64,000 nt of DNA from a bacterium (GTDB taxonomy: Bacteria > Desulfobacterota > Binatia > HRBIN30 > CADEER01), in contig JAUIGL010000014.1 of assembly GCA_030430165.1 (NCBI GenBank), forward strand, positions 1-64,000. Direction: 5' to 3'. Of the stretch, positions 34,507 through 43,400 are shown in pieces (positions within the stretch are counted from its first letter, which is position 1; each line of letters opens with the position of its first letter). The notes below the pieces were generated by a model. The model was not told the origin of the DNA. It ran no database searches and was given only the letters and a program-made list of their open reading frames with translations. The position numbers and the translations under genes were made by a program.

Positions 34507-36321
34507 CTAGAGATCCCAGGTCCGCGCGGTTCCCGGTTCCGCCACGTAGGTACAGAAGGTACCGGTGCGAATCGCCTGATCCAAATGCCGCGCGAGCTCC
34601 GGGTGGGCCTTGTGCAGCTTCTGGATTGCACGCGAGATCGATCGCGTAACGTTGACCCGCGCCCGTTCCGCGTCCGAGCCGGCGCGGCGATCGCGGCCGC
34701 CCAAACCGGTGGCCGAGCTGATCTCGTGCACCAGGAACTCCATCTCTCGTTCGATCCGCCCGATGCTCCCCTGATCGTTGAATTGCCGAGCCTCGTCAAG
34801 GCTCGCCTCGAGCTCCTCGTAGCGTTGCTTGTAAGCCGCTTTCGCCTGCTGATCGAGTGCGCCGCCGGCGTCCCCGAGGCCCCTGCGCACGGCCGTCGAC
34901 TCGTCGAAGCGCGGTCGCCCCGCAGCCGAACCGGAACTCGCGGCATTGCCGAGATGAACCACTTCGGTGACGTGAAGCGGCCGACCCGGATGTCGGAGAA
35001 GGAACGCAATGTACGCGAGCCCCTTCGAGTCGCGCATGCGACAGGTACGTCCGCCGAAGGTTACCGTCCAGAACTCGCCCTCTCTGCGCAAACTGGCGGC
35101 ATCGGTCGCCGGGGGCGCCGGCGTTTTTCGATCCGCGCCAGGCGTGCCGCTCGCCGAGTCGGCGCCCGCACCGTCGCCCTGCTCCAACAGCCGCTCGAGC
35201 ACCAGGGTCTGCACGAAGCGATGACTATCGGGCTCGCTGCCGTGCACCAGTATTCCGTGGCGCTCTGCCGCGCGCAGCGAAGCCAGGATCCCTTCGGCAG
35301 CCATGTCCTGCCCATCGCCTCCGCGCAGAGAGTCGGCGGAAAACTCGGCGCCCAGAGCCGCGGCGGAGGTCAGCACCGCGCGCTCCGCCAGCGACAGAGC
35401 CGCGAGACGTTGATCGATCAGCTCGGCGAGCTCGGGACTGATGAACAGCTCGTCTGGTCGCGGCCACGAATCTGCATCGGCAACGTTCGCAGCGTCGTCG
35501 ATCTGGCGACCGAGCTCGCGCAGGAAGAGTGGATTTCCGCCCGTACGCCGCTGCAGGGAACTAGCGAACTCCGCCGGCGGTTCGCGATCGAGTAGCGTTG
35601 CCAGCAAGACACCGGTTGCGGCGGCATCCAGTCCGCTCAGCTCGAGCCGCTCGGTACCGGGATCGCGCATCGTCTCGACCACGGTCCGCGTCAGCTCGGC
35701 ATTGGCGACGCCACTCGGCTCGCGAAAGGTTGCCGCCAACAGCAGCGGACGTTGGCGCTGTTCCTGCGCCAGGAACTGCAACAACACGAGCGATTGCGCA
35801 TCGCTCCAGTGCAGGTCCTCGAGAATCAGGACGAGCGGCGACAACCGCGAATACTCATCGAGCAGGTGGGTAATCGCGTTGAAGACGCGGAAGCGCACAG
35901 CCGCACCGGTCGACTCCGCGGGCTGCGTCGCCGCGTCCGCGGACTGCGCAACCAATGCAGTCAGCTCGTTTGCGTGCGGCCCGACCAACGCGCGCAGTGT
36001 CGCTTCGTCGACCGCCCGCAGACACATCCGCACCAAACGGATCCACGGCCAGAGATCGGGCGCTCCCTCGCCTTCCCAACAACGCGACGAGAGAACGTTG
36101 ACGCCTCGCCGGCGCGCCTCCTCGGCAAGCGCTTCGACCAGGCAAGTCTTGCCGATCCCGGCCTCGCCGACCAACCAGACCATCCGGCCGCGACCGGCCA
36201 GAACCTCAGCGAGCGCCTGCCGCAGTGACGACAACTCGCGATCCCGACCAGCGATCGCGACACCCTTGGAAGGGTAAGTCGGCGCTTCTCCCTCCTTGGA
36301 GGTCTCGTCCGAGGCAACCAT
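34507..36321 (-). CDS. AAA/STAND regulator with C-terminal winged-helix-like domain
   Basis: This 604-residue protein has Walker A GEAGIGKT at about 52-59 and Walker B LVLILEDLHWSDAQS near 165, in the same ATPase family as the 25910-28753 protein. From about residue 410, after a Pro/Ala linker, it has REGEFWTVTFGGRTCRMRDS, a helical insert and RARVNVTRSISRAIQ, ending in TFCTYVAEPGTARTW. This C-terminal domain is duplicated as a free-standing protein at 19519-19887. The architecture suggests an ATP-dependent transcriptional regulator. Its stop lies 36 bp from the giant secreted protein's stop on the other strand; GCGTCT/AGACGC arms in the gap may form a weak shared terminator. Confidence 0.88.
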   Translation of the reverse strand: MVASDETSKEGEAPTYPSKGVAIAGRDRELSSLRQALAEVLAGRGRMVWLVGEAGIGKTCLVEALAEEARRRGVNVLSSRCWEGEGAPDLWPWIRLVRMCLRAVDEATLRALVGPHANELTALVAQSADAATQPAESTGAAVRFRVFNAITHLLDEYSRLSPLVLILEDLHWSDAQSLVLLQFLAQEQRQRPLLLAATFREPSGVANAELTRTVVETMRDPGTERLELSGLDAAATGVLLATLLDREPPAEFASSLQRRTGGNPLFLRELGRQIDDAANVADADSWPRPDELFISPELAELIDQRLAALSLAERAVLTSAAALGAEFSADSLRGGDGQDMAAEGILASLRAAERHGILVHGSEPDSHRFVQTLVLERLLEQGDGAGADSASGTPGADRKTPAPPATDAASLRREGEFWTVTFGGRTCRMRDSKGLAYIAFLLRHPGRPLHVTEVVHLGNAASSGSAAGRPRFDESTAVRRGLGDAGGALDQQAKAAYKQRYEELEASLDEARQFNDQGSIGRIEREMEFLVHEISSATGLGGRDRRAGSDAERARVNVTRSISRAIQKLHKAHPELARHLDQAIRTGTFCTYVAEPGTARTWDL

Positions 36322-36600
36322 GGTCAGTCATCGGTCTCGCCCGAGGGACCCCATCACCGACTCCCCCGAACTACGGATCCATCCCCCAAAAAAGTTAACC
36401 TAGCGGCCGACTAGCTGATGAATCCACTTAGGTCAGCCGTCGGCGCGAAATCAAGAGCGATCCGAGCGCTTCCCTCTACACGAAGGTGCACAGCCGCATA
36501 GGGGTAAACACGTATGCGCGTCGTCTATCCCAAACCCGGCCAACGGGGCGGCCGGATTCTTGTGGCGTTCGGCGCACCCTTGGGAGTATCGTCGAGACAA

Positions 36601-37017
36601 ATGGGCCGCGCAGTCGCCGCAGTCGCCGCATGTTGCACCTTGGCAGCGCCATCGTTCGCGATCAGCGAGGGTGGTTGTTTGTGGTCGATCTGCGAGGAGA
36701 ATCCCTACACCGCGATGGTCGAGGTTGCCGAAACCTCTGCCGTCCAGAGTGGCGTCGACACGTCGTGGTTTTGCTACTCGCTGGCGCCGCGCGCGCCCCA
36801 TGGGGCGCCGCTCGAAGACGGTGGCGAGCTGCATGTGCTGCGCATCGATCCGGCACTGCGGCGCGTTACTCGAGTCCAAGACATCGAGCTCGGCGGTGAT
36901 GCACTTGCCGTCGACGCTGGCGAGGGTGAGGGCACGGTATCCGTAACGCACCGCGACGGCAGTACCACACGATTCGTGCGCAATCCCGACACCGGTATGC
37001 TCTCGCCGCCGGATTAG
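36601..37017 (+). CDS. Small secreted protein of unknown function
   Basis: The ATG at 36601 opens MGRAVAAVAACCTLAAPSFA, a clean signal peptide; upstream starts (36514) would bury it. The 138-residue product reads GGCLWSICEENPYTAMVEV, then LHVLRIDPALRRVTRVQDIE and GEGTVSVTHRDGSTTRFVRN. The repeating short strands suggest a beta fold. No family was recognised. An antisense frame of similar length exists on the minus strand but has no signal or family features. The 280-bp spacer upstream (36322-36600) holds no other gene. Confidence 0.6.
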   Translation: MGRAVAAVAACCTLAAPSFAISEGGCLWSICEENPYTAMVEVAETSAVQSGVDTSWFCYSLAPRAPHGAPLEDGGELHVLRIDPALRRVTRVQDIELGGDALAVDAGEGEGTVSVTHRDGSTTRFVRNPDTGMLSPPD

Positions 37018-37057
37018 ATCCATTCTCGCAACCACCCGGCGAGCAGAAGAGAAGAGT

Positions 37058-37714
37058 ATGGCCGACAGGTTCTCACGGCGGACGTTCATTGCTGCAGCGA
37101 CCGGCGTTCTGGCCGGGGTGAACGCACCAGGGAGAACCGCCGAGGGGGCGACCGTGGCTGGAAAGTCCGAGGCAGAGCGACTCATCGAAGACCTGAGGCG
37201 GGCCAACCGGGAGAAGGAGGCTCAATCCGCCGTTGACGAAGTGCTGCGACGCGCGGTTGCGAGTCCGGCCGATGTAATCGCCTCGGTCGGCGAGCCCGAG
37301 GCCCCGGGGCTCCACACGCTGCACCACTCCCCCGACCTGACCATTCTCAACGTCGTTTGGTCACCGCTGATGATGCTACTCCCGCACAACCACAACATGT
37401 GGGCATCGATCGGCATCTACACCGGCCGCGAAGACAACATCGTCTGGGAGCGGCGAGGTGCGGAGGTGGCAGCCGTGGGCGCCGCATCTCTGTCGGAGAA
37501 GGACGTGTACGCTCTGCCGGAAGATGCGATTCACTCGGTCAGCAACCCGATTGGTCGCCTTACCGGAGCAATCCACGTCTATGGCGGCGACTTCTTCGCA
37601 CCGGAGGGACGCAGCGAGTGGGACCCCGAGACCCTGCGCGAGCGCCCCTTCGACCTCGAGGCAGCGCGAGAGAGGTTCCGCGAGGCGAATCGACGCTTTG
37701 AGTCCGGCCGCTGA
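37058..37714 (+). CDS. Tat-exported cupin (cysteine-dioxygenase-like fold)
   Basis: This 218-residue protein has FSRRTFIAAATGVLAG at the N-terminus, a twin-arginine signal. The mature part resembles the predicted metal enzymes of the double-stranded beta-helix superfamily related to cysteine dioxygenase: SPLMMLLPHNHNMWASIGIY holds the HxH metal-binding pair, and ALPEDAIHSVSNPIGRLTGA the third His. The substrate is unknown. Export would use the TatBC system of this window. It is downstream of the small secreted protein on the same strand with a 40-bp gap. Confidence 0.82.
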   Translation: MADRFSRRTFIAAATGVLAGVNAPGRTAEGATVAGKSEAERLIEDLRRANREKEAQSAVDEVLRRAVASPADVIASVGEPEAPGLHTLHHSPDLTILNVVWSPLMMLLPHNHNMWASIGIYTGREDNIVWERRGAEVAAVGAASLSEKDVYALPEDAIHSVSNPIGRLTGAIHVYGGDFFAPEGRSEWDPETLRERPFDLEAARERFREANRRFESGR

Positions 37715-37914
37715 CGCAGCAGCTGCGGCAGGGTTCGATTGATGCCACTCCTACCGAGTGGCGGCCGGCGAGCTTCGGTCGGATGCCCCTTCTCGGAGCC
37801 ACCGTTTACGCTCGTCAACAGCGACTGCGTCCCAGCCGCAGCTTGCGTCACTGCGCCAAGATTGGGAGAAGCTCGATTTGGGATGGCCACCACAGGGCCC
37901 TTTCGAGATCTGTC

Positions 37915-38634
37915 ATGAGCGACGGCATCGACAAGTTCAGCGACCGAATCGCAGCCGGCAAGGGCGATGCGAGCCGGGTGATCCCCGCCGCCACGGTGAT
38001 CTTGTTGCGCGACACCGAGCAGGGGCCGGAGACGTTGATGTTGCGGCGCAACTCGAAGATCGCCTTCGGTGGCATGTGGGTGTTTCCGGGCGGAAGGGTC
38101 GACGACGACGACGCACCCGGGGCGCCCGAGGAGAAGCGGGCGTGCGCGGCGGCCGTGCGTGAAGCGGCCGAGGAGGCATCGCTGTCACTCGCCCCGGAGA
38201 GCTTGGTCTGCTTCTCCCACTGGACGCCGCCGCCGGTCGAGATCCGCCGTTTCAGTACCTGGTTCTTTGCGGCGCGGGCTCCCGATGCAGAGGTGACCAT
38301 CGATCAGGGCGAAATTACCGACAGCCAGTGGATCCGACCGGCCGATGCGCTCATCAAGCAGCGCGCCGAGGAGATCGAGCTGGTGCCGCCGACCTGGGTG
38401 ACGCTCCACTACCTGGCTCGACATGGCAGCGTCGATGCTGCGCTCGGCGGGCTGGTTCCCGCCGGCGGGCCGCGTCGCTACGTCACGCAACTCGCCAAGA
38501 GCGAGCAGGGTCTCGTCGTCATGTGGGAAGGCGACGCCGGCTACCCGACGCTCGATGCCTCGGTATCCGGACCGCGCCACCGCCTGGTCATGACCAAGCA
38601 GGGGTTCGTCTTCGACGATTCGGGCATCGTCTAG
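37915..38634 (+). CDS. NUDIX hydrolase
   Basis: The ATG at 37915 gives 239 residues. MWVFPGGRVDDDDAPGAPEE, then REAAEEASL, form a NUDIX box with the catalytic REAAEE and a somewhat longer gap after the leading GG than in the classic box. The strands on either side (TVILLRDTEQGPETLMLRRN) fit the fold. The group resembles NUDT19/coenzyme-A-type NUDIX proteins that cleave CoA or acyl-CoA diphosphates, but the substrate is not proven. An earlier in-frame ATG at 37783 adds a non-conserved stretch. It is convergent with the luciferase-like gene with a 25-bp gap. Confidence 0.9.
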   Translation: MSDGIDKFSDRIAAGKGDASRVIPAATVILLRDTEQGPETLMLRRNSKIAFGGMWVFPGGRVDDDDAPGAPEEKRACAAAVREAAEEASLSLAPESLVCFSHWTPPPVEIRRFSTWFFAARAPDAEVTIDQGEITDSQWIRPADALIKQRAEEIELVPPTWVTLHYLARHGSVDAALGGLVPAGGPRRYVTQLAKSEQGLVVMWEGDAGYPTLDASVSGPRHRLVMTKQGFVFDDSGIV

Positions 38635-38659
38635 CGAGGCGCTGATCAGGAGCCGCGAA

Positions 38660-39658
38660 TCAAGCGGGTGCGATCGCTTTCAGGGCTCCTTCGAGCATTT
38701 CGTAGGGCGCGCCTTGCGGTAGGTTTACCAGGCCGGTGCCCATGCCTTGGGACTCCCACTCCGCCAGTTTTTCGCGGCAGAGCTCGGGCGGGCCGCAGAT
38801 GGCGATGGCGTCGATGAGCTCGTCACTCACCGCGGCTGCCGCCTTCTTTCGATCGCCGCTATTGTAAAGTTCGCGCACCAGGTCGGCGTTTTCCTGAAAA
38901 CCAAACCGGCAGAACATGGCGTGGTAGTAGGTTCCCATTCCGCCGATGTAGAACGACACCAACGGCTTGATCATCGAGCGCGCGAAGTCGAGGTCGTCGA
39001 TCGGTACCACCGCCAGGAACGGCGCGAGCTCGATCTCGCTCGGATCGCGCCCGACCTCACGGGCCCCCTCTTCCACCCAAGCCATCCCTTCCGAGAAGTT
39101 CTTGTAGGGCCAGAAAGTCGGAACCCAACCGTCGGCGCTGCGCCCGATCTCGTTGATCGCCTTGTGCTGGAGCGACGCCACATAGATCGGGATATCCGGT
39201 CGCGTCGGAGTCATCTCCAGCTTGAAGTGACGCAGGTCGGCCAGACTGCTCTGCTCCGGGGTGAGCCGCTCCCCCTTCCACAGTGTCCGCAGAATGCCGA
39301 TCGTCTCACGCATTCGGGTGAGCGGCTTCCTGTAGGGGATACCGTGGAAATTCTCGATGACGTTCTTGCCGCTCGTCCCCAGGCCGAGAATGGCGCGCCC
39401 TTCCGAGATCTCATCGAGCGTCGCAGTGCTCATCGCGAGGAGCCCGGCCGACCGGCTGAAGATGTTCGCGATTCCGGTCGCCAGACCGATACGCTTGGTG
39501 TGCACCGCAATCTCGGTCAGCAGCTGGAATTGCTCGTACCCCCAGGCTTCGGGGATCCACACCGAGTGGTAGCCGAGATCCTCGGCGAGTTGCGACGCCT
39601 TGAGAACGACCTTGCGGTCGTACTGCTTCCAGAACGGAACGATTCCGAGTCGGGTCAT
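38660..39658 (-). CDS. Luciferase-like (LLM class) flavin/F420-dependent oxidoreductase
   Basis: This 332-residue TIM-barrel has MTRLGIVPFWKQYDRKVVLK at the start, ESAWGYE-type IPEAWGYEQFQLLTEIAVHT and EGRAILGLGTSGKNVIENFHG, typical of the F420-dependent subgroup of LLM proteins. The cofactor choice between F420 and FMN cannot be settled from sequence. The substrate is unknown. The start overlaps the stop of the upstream Cys-rich protein as ATGA, so the two genes are coupled, an odd pairing of a cytoplasmic enzyme with an exported protein. Confidence 0.9.
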   Translation of the reverse strand: MTRLGIVPFWKQYDRKVVLKASQLAEDLGYHSVWIPEAWGYEQFQLLTEIAVHTKRIGLATGIANIFSRSAGLLAMSTATLDEISEGRAILGLGTSGKNVIENFHGIPYRKPLTRMRETIGILRTLWKGERLTPEQSSLADLRHFKLEMTPTRPDIPIYVASLQHKAINEIGRSADGWVPTFWPYKNFSEGMAWVEEGAREVGRDPSEIELAPFLAVVPIDDLDFARSMIKPLVSFYIGGMGTYYHAMFCRFGFQENADLVRELYNSGDRKKAAAAVSDELIDAIAICGPPELCREKLAEWESQGMGTGLVNLPQGAPYEMLEGALKAIAPA

Positions 39659-39969
39659 CGAGCTGCCGGATCAGCCGCGGACCGGCGCCGCATCAGCGTA
39701 TAGATGGCCAGGGTCAGCAAGCCGACTACCAAAAGCAGGAGAACCGGGAACGAAACGGCGGGAGCCGCGACGCCGGCGCAGGTGCTCTCGGAGCACAGCG
39801 ACGACATGAACGAAATTCCGTCGCGATCTTGGCATTGGCTGAGCAGCAAATCTTCGCACGAGCCATCGGGCAGGCAACAAGCAAAGGTGTTGGCGAGAGC
39901 GACGCCACCCCCGAAAAGTACGGAAACAACACAGCCAACCTTCAACGCGGACAAGACTCTGCCAAACAT
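39655..39969 (-). CDS. Small exported Cys-rich protein with C-terminal membrane anchor
   Basis: The ATG at 39969 gives 104 residues: a signal peptide (VGCVVSVLFGGGVALA), then a Cys-rich core (CCLPDGSCEDLLLSQCQDRD, then SSLCSESTCAG), then APAVSFPVLLLLVVGLLTLA and YTLMRRRS. The tail of Pro, helix and basic cluster resembles C-terminal sorting tags of the PEP/IPTL type without a recognised motif. CCLPDGSC modules are common in secreted proteins of planctomycetes and deltaproteobacteria (from memory). It is coupled by ATGA to the downstream oxidoreductase. Confidence 0.7.
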   Translation of the reverse strand: MFGRVLSALKVGCVVSVLFGGGVALANTFACCLPDGSCEDLLLSQCQDRDGISFMSSLCSESTCAGVAAPAVSFPVLLLLVVGLLTLAIYTLMRRRSAADPAAR

Positions 39970-40042
39970 GGTCACAGCACCTCCAAGAGACCTAGTAGCG
40001 CCTCACCGCCAACGAGACAATCTGATCGGGGATCCCCCCTGT

Positions 40043-40184
40043 CCCCAACCAGCAACCCCTTCAAACACGCCTCTCCAACGGGAGAGGCCGGCCAACCTGT
40101 CCTCCGTAGCTCGCAGAGCGAAGGGGGGCGGCCGGGAGAGGGTCCATGAGACGACCTCGCGAAGCGAGGCTCCGCTTCCGAAAC
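40043..40184. repeat. Dispersed 142-bp repeat, copy 2 (two internal hairpins)
   Basis: This is the partner of 18319-18463, aligned from CCCCAACCAG through TCCGCTTCCGAAAC with scattered substitutions and small indels. It contains the same GCCTCTCC/GGAGAGGC stem and CCTCGC-GAA-GCGAGG stem. It sits in the spacer 39970-40224 between the small Cys-rich gene and the multicopper oxidase, where no gene was found. Confidence 0.88.
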
Positions 40185-40224
40185 CCACCGGCAGCACGGT
40201 TCACCCCACCGCAAGCCCTACCAA

Positions 40225-42408
40225 TCAGAGACTGCTCGACCACAACCGCAGTCGAACCCCGCCGCCGCCGCCGTAGTCCGAGTGGTACTGCCCGACCACC
40301 GAGACGTATTCGTTCACGATGAACTCGGCGCCACTTACCCACTCCCAACCGGTCTCCGTATCGTACTCTCCTTCGGCGAAGCCGCTCAGGCGGCGAGTGA
40401 GCTGGAGCTCTTTGCCGGCGGCCCAGCGAAAGCTGCCGTCGGTGCCACCCCATACGGTCGTGCGCACGGCGAGCGGCAGAAGCAAGGAGAGCCCGAAGAC
40501 GCCGCGAACATCGTCTTCGCCGCCGCCCTCGTCGTAGGCGCTCACGCCCGCCAACAAGCTGACGTAACGATTGACGTAGCGGTTGTAGCCGCCGAAGACG
40601 TCGTACTCGCCTTCCCAGTCCGCCTCCCATTCCGCCGAGACGATGTTGCGGGTGTTCGCCACCTGCACCGAACCTTCCGACATCTGACTCAACAGCGTCG
40701 CCTCACCGAAGACATAGAACGGGTCCTTCCACAGCGCGGGGCGCGCGGCGGCGGTGGCGGCGTCGACCTCGGTGCCCTCGTAGTGAACCACCCGCGCCAT
40801 CCCAGCGTGCATGTGATAGAGGACATGACAGTGGAAGAACCAGTCTTTCTCTTGATCGGCTTCGAATTCGATTACGGTAGTCGCCATCGGCGCGAGGTCG
40901 ACCGTGTGCTTGAGGGGTGATCGCTCGCCGCGCCCGTTCAACACTCGGAAGTAGTGGCCGTGCAGATGCATCGGGTGGTGCATCATCGTCCGGTTGTCCA
41001 TTACGAAACGAACGACCTCTCCCTTGCGGATCGGAATCAGGTGGTTCTCGTACAGAGTCTCGCCGTTGAGGCTCCAGACGTAGCGATCCATGTCACCCGT
41101 CAGGTGCAGAACGACCTCGCGAGTCGGATGCTCGCCTTGCACGGTGGTCGGTTCCGTCGACTCGAGCTCGGCGTAGGGCGTGCCGGGCCGCTCCGGGTCG
41201 GGGGGCGGCATTGCCATTCCGCCCATCCCCGCCATCGCTCCCTTTCCCGAGCCGGCGCCCGGCATCGCATCGCCTGCGATGCCGCGACCAGCCGCGCCGC
41301 CGCCATCGGCGCGCGGCTCGCCGACCGTCGTCCGCCCGCGAACCGCCCAGGCGGTCCGCCACATCGCCCGCAGGTACCCGCCCTGCATGGCGTTGCGGTA
41401 GTAGTCGGGTTTCGGCACGTCGGGGGCCACGAAGCGCGGCGCACCGGCGTCGATGGTTAGGCTGGCCATACCCGAGCCGTCCATGGCGGAGGCGCGAAAC
41501 TCGAACGCACCATTCTGAGGGACCTCGACGACAACGTCGTAGGTCTCGGCGATGGAGATCAGCAGCCGGTCGATCGCGAAAGGTTCTACGTCCACCCCGT
41601 CGGCGGCGACCACCGTCATCGGTCCGCCCGCGAACTGCACGTAGAAGTAGGTCGAGGCGCCCGCATTGACCAGTCGCAGGCGGATCCGTTGCCCGGGCTC
41701 GGCGGCAATGCTTCCATCGGGGCGACCGTTGATCAGAAAACGATCGTAGGCGACGTCCGAGATCTCGTTGTCGGGCATGCTCTGCCATTCTCGTTGCAAG
41801 AACGACATCAACCGCCCGCGTTGGACGGCGCCCCATAGGTGCTGGTTCGTGCCTCGCCGGATCGAGAAGTACTCGTTGCCGCTCTTGAGCAGCCCCAGCA
41901 CCCGTTCGGGCTTGGAGTCGGTCCAGTCGGACAGGACAAGCACGTGGTCGGCATCGGTCGGCGGCGACGGCACGCCGTCGCGCGGACGGATGACGATGGC
42001 CCCGTAGACACCCCGCTGCTCCTGCAGCCCGCTATGCGAGTGATACCAGTAGGTGCCGGCCTGCCGGATCGGGAACTCGTAGGTGAACGTCGAACGCGGA
42101 GGGATCCCCGGGAAGGTGACGTAAGGCACGCCGTCCATCGCCGCCGGCAGCAACAGCCCGTGCCAGTGCACGGAGCTCTGCACATCGAGCGTGTTGTGAA
42201 CCAGAATGCGCGCCGTGTCCCCCTCGGTGAACTCCAGCGTCGGCCCGGGAATGCCCCCGTTCACCGTCAAAGCCTCGACGACCGAGCCGGTGACGTCCAT
42301 CTGACCGATACCGATGGTCAGCTCGTACTCGACCACCTTCGCTCGGGCCGTGCCGACACCCGCCAACACCAAGAAAGCTCCAAAGAACCCAAACATCGTT
42401 CGTTGCAT
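40225..42408 (-). CDS. Multicopper oxidase fused to an outer-membrane-barrel-like C-terminal domain
   Basis: The ATG at 42408 gives MQRTMFGFFGAFLVLAGVG, a signal peptide, and 727 residues. The cupredoxin part (to about 580) shows SSVHWHGLLLP, TYWYHSHSG, MHHPMHLHGHYFRVL and WFFHCHVLYHMHAGMARV, all four copper-ligand motifs including the type-1 Cys. A Met-rich MAGMGGMAMPPPDPERPG insert lies near 400. The last 140 residues are alternating strands (GEYDVFGGYNRYVNRYVSLL, VSVVGQYHSDYGGG) ending VRLRLWSSSL, resembling a CopB-type outer-membrane domain. CopA-CopB fusion for copper resistance is the inference. There is no twin-arginine motif, unlike most CopA. A 12-G run precedes the start. Confidence 0.88.
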   Translation of the reverse strand: MQRTMFGFFGAFLVLAGVGTARAKVVEYELTIGIGQMDVTGSVVEALTVNGGIPGPTLEFTEGDTARILVHNTLDVQSSVHWHGLLLPAAMDGVPYVTFPGIPPRSTFTYEFPIRQAGTYWYHSHSGLQEQRGVYGAIVIRPRDGVPSPPTDADHVLVLSDWTDSKPERVLGLLKSGNEYFSIRRGTNQHLWGAVQRGRLMSFLQREWQSMPDNEISDVAYDRFLINGRPDGSIAAEPGQRIRLRLVNAGASTYFYVQFAGGPMTVVAADGVDVEPFAIDRLLISIAETYDVVVEVPQNGAFEFRASAMDGSGMASLTIDAGAPRFVAPDVPKPDYYRNAMQGGYLRAMWRTAWAVRGRTTVGEPRADGGGAAGRGIAGDAMPGAGSGKGAMAGMGGMAMPPPDPERPGTPYAELESTEPTTVQGEHPTREVVLHLTGDMDRYVWSLNGETLYENHLIPIRKGEVVRFVMDNRTMMHHPMHLHGHYFRVLNGRGERSPLKHTVDLAPMATTVIEFEADQEKDWFFHCHVLYHMHAGMARVVHYEGTEVDAATAAARPALWKDPFYVFGEATLLSQMSEGSVQVANTRNIVSAEWEADWEGEYDVFGGYNRYVNRYVSLLAGVSAYDEGGGEDDVRGVFGLSLLLPLAVRTTVWGGTDGSFRWAAGKELQLTRRLSGFAEGEYDTETGWEWVSGAEFIVNEYVSVVGQYHSDYGGGGGVRLRLWSSSL

Positions 42409-42416
42409 GCTCACGT

Positions 42417-42428
42417 CCCCCCCCCCCC
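42417..42428 (-). promoter_or_regulatory. Homopolymeric G12 tract (coding strand) upstream of the multicopper oxidase start
   Basis: Twelve consecutive C on the plus strand, read as G12 on the coding strand, end 9 bp before the ATG at 42408 and 3 bp before an in-frame GTG at 42414. They occupy the ribosome-binding region. Slipped-strand changes here would alter start spacing or expression. An assembly length error is also common in such tracts. Confidence 0.6.
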
Positions 42429-42561
42429 GAATCATCCGTGTTACAGCGCACCCGGCGAACTGAAGTCGACCGCACCATCCAGAGCCGCGCATCCGGCTCG
42501 GCATTCCTCCGGCCTGACCCCTTTGGCCCACGGCAGGACTCCCCTCCCAACACGGACAGAG

Positions 42562-43125
42562 TCAGTTCGCTTTGTCGGCTATGAGGGGGGTCCGGTCGGT
42601 ACGAAAGTGCAGCACGTTGCGCAAGGCGTACTTAATCGCCCCGATCTCGTACAGACCTTCGTCGTAGCCCCAGGCCCTTGCGAGTTCATTGTGGCATGCG
42701 AGGTCGAGCACCCGGTAGGGTGGGGGTTCGTCGCGCTCGATCGCAAGGCGCTCGATCGTTAACTTCCGCAGATCAGACTCGCTCGGGTTGTCGACGGCAA
42801 CCATGCTTTGTTCGAGACCGATAAAGCGCCTAGAGAGATCCTCGTGCAGTCGCGCCTTCTTCGTCGTTCCCGTCACCAAGTCAATAGTTGCGAACACGGT
42901 CACGATTGCCGCCGCAATTGGAGCGACCGCCACGTGCGCTCCGATTTCCTCGAGCGAGGAGACAAAGGCTGCGGAGCCGAAGATCACGCCCGCAGAACTC
43001 GCGATCACGTGTAGCCTATCGTAGAAACCCCGCCGCGCGTTGTGGTAGCGAACGGATCGCTGAACGCCGAAAAACAGATCCTTCCACCGCTCCTCGAGAG
43101 GGTCTTCGCGCTCGACTTCGGTCAT
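42562..43125 (-). CDS. SLATT-like two-helix membrane protein (candidate defence effector)
   Basis: The ATG at 43125 gives 187 residues; a TTG at 43167 would add 14. The pattern RSVRYHNARRGFYDRLHVIA, then two hydrophobic segments (SSAGVIFGSAAFVSSL and VAPIAAAIVTVFATIDLVTG), then KKARLHEDLSRRFIGLEQSM matches the SLATT arrangement of an N-terminal helix, a 2TM hairpin and a following coiled helix. SLATT proteins are predicted pore-forming effectors of conflict systems. No nucleotidyltransferase partner is seen. It lies in a less GC-rich island with the PHP-ATPase, consistent with a defence role. Confidence 0.6.
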   Translation of the reverse strand: MTEVEREDPLEERWKDLFFGVQRSVRYHNARRGFYDRLHVIASSAGVIFGSAAFVSSLEEIGAHVAVAPIAAAIVTVFATIDLVTGTTKKARLHEDLSRRFIGLEQSMVAVDNPSESDLRKLTIERLAIERDEPPPYRVLDLACHNELARAWGYDEGLYEIGAIKYALRNVLHFRTDRTPLIADKAN

Positions 43126-43400
43126 CACTTTGAACTCGGTCTCTCGGTCCGTGGTTTCCGCCCCCAAGCGATATCACTGATTCGTTGGAGTCGGTAGGCA
43201 TCTTTCCTCCCAGCGCTCCGCCCCATACTCACGGACCAGCCCCCAAGGTCGGACCGGGTGATGACAACGTAGCCCCACTTCCCACCCCCATTTCTCCTAC
43301 AACGCCCATGATCTTGGCTCTTGGGATCGGGTAGAGAGGCTTCCCTCGCGATCTCCGGTGAGGTCTTCTCCCTTGCCGAAACTCTATTCGGCGAACCGAG

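Noticed and set aside
36451-37206. 251-codon open frame on the minus strand
   Set aside because: No domain or signal; the plus-strand frames there have a signal peptide and a cupin.
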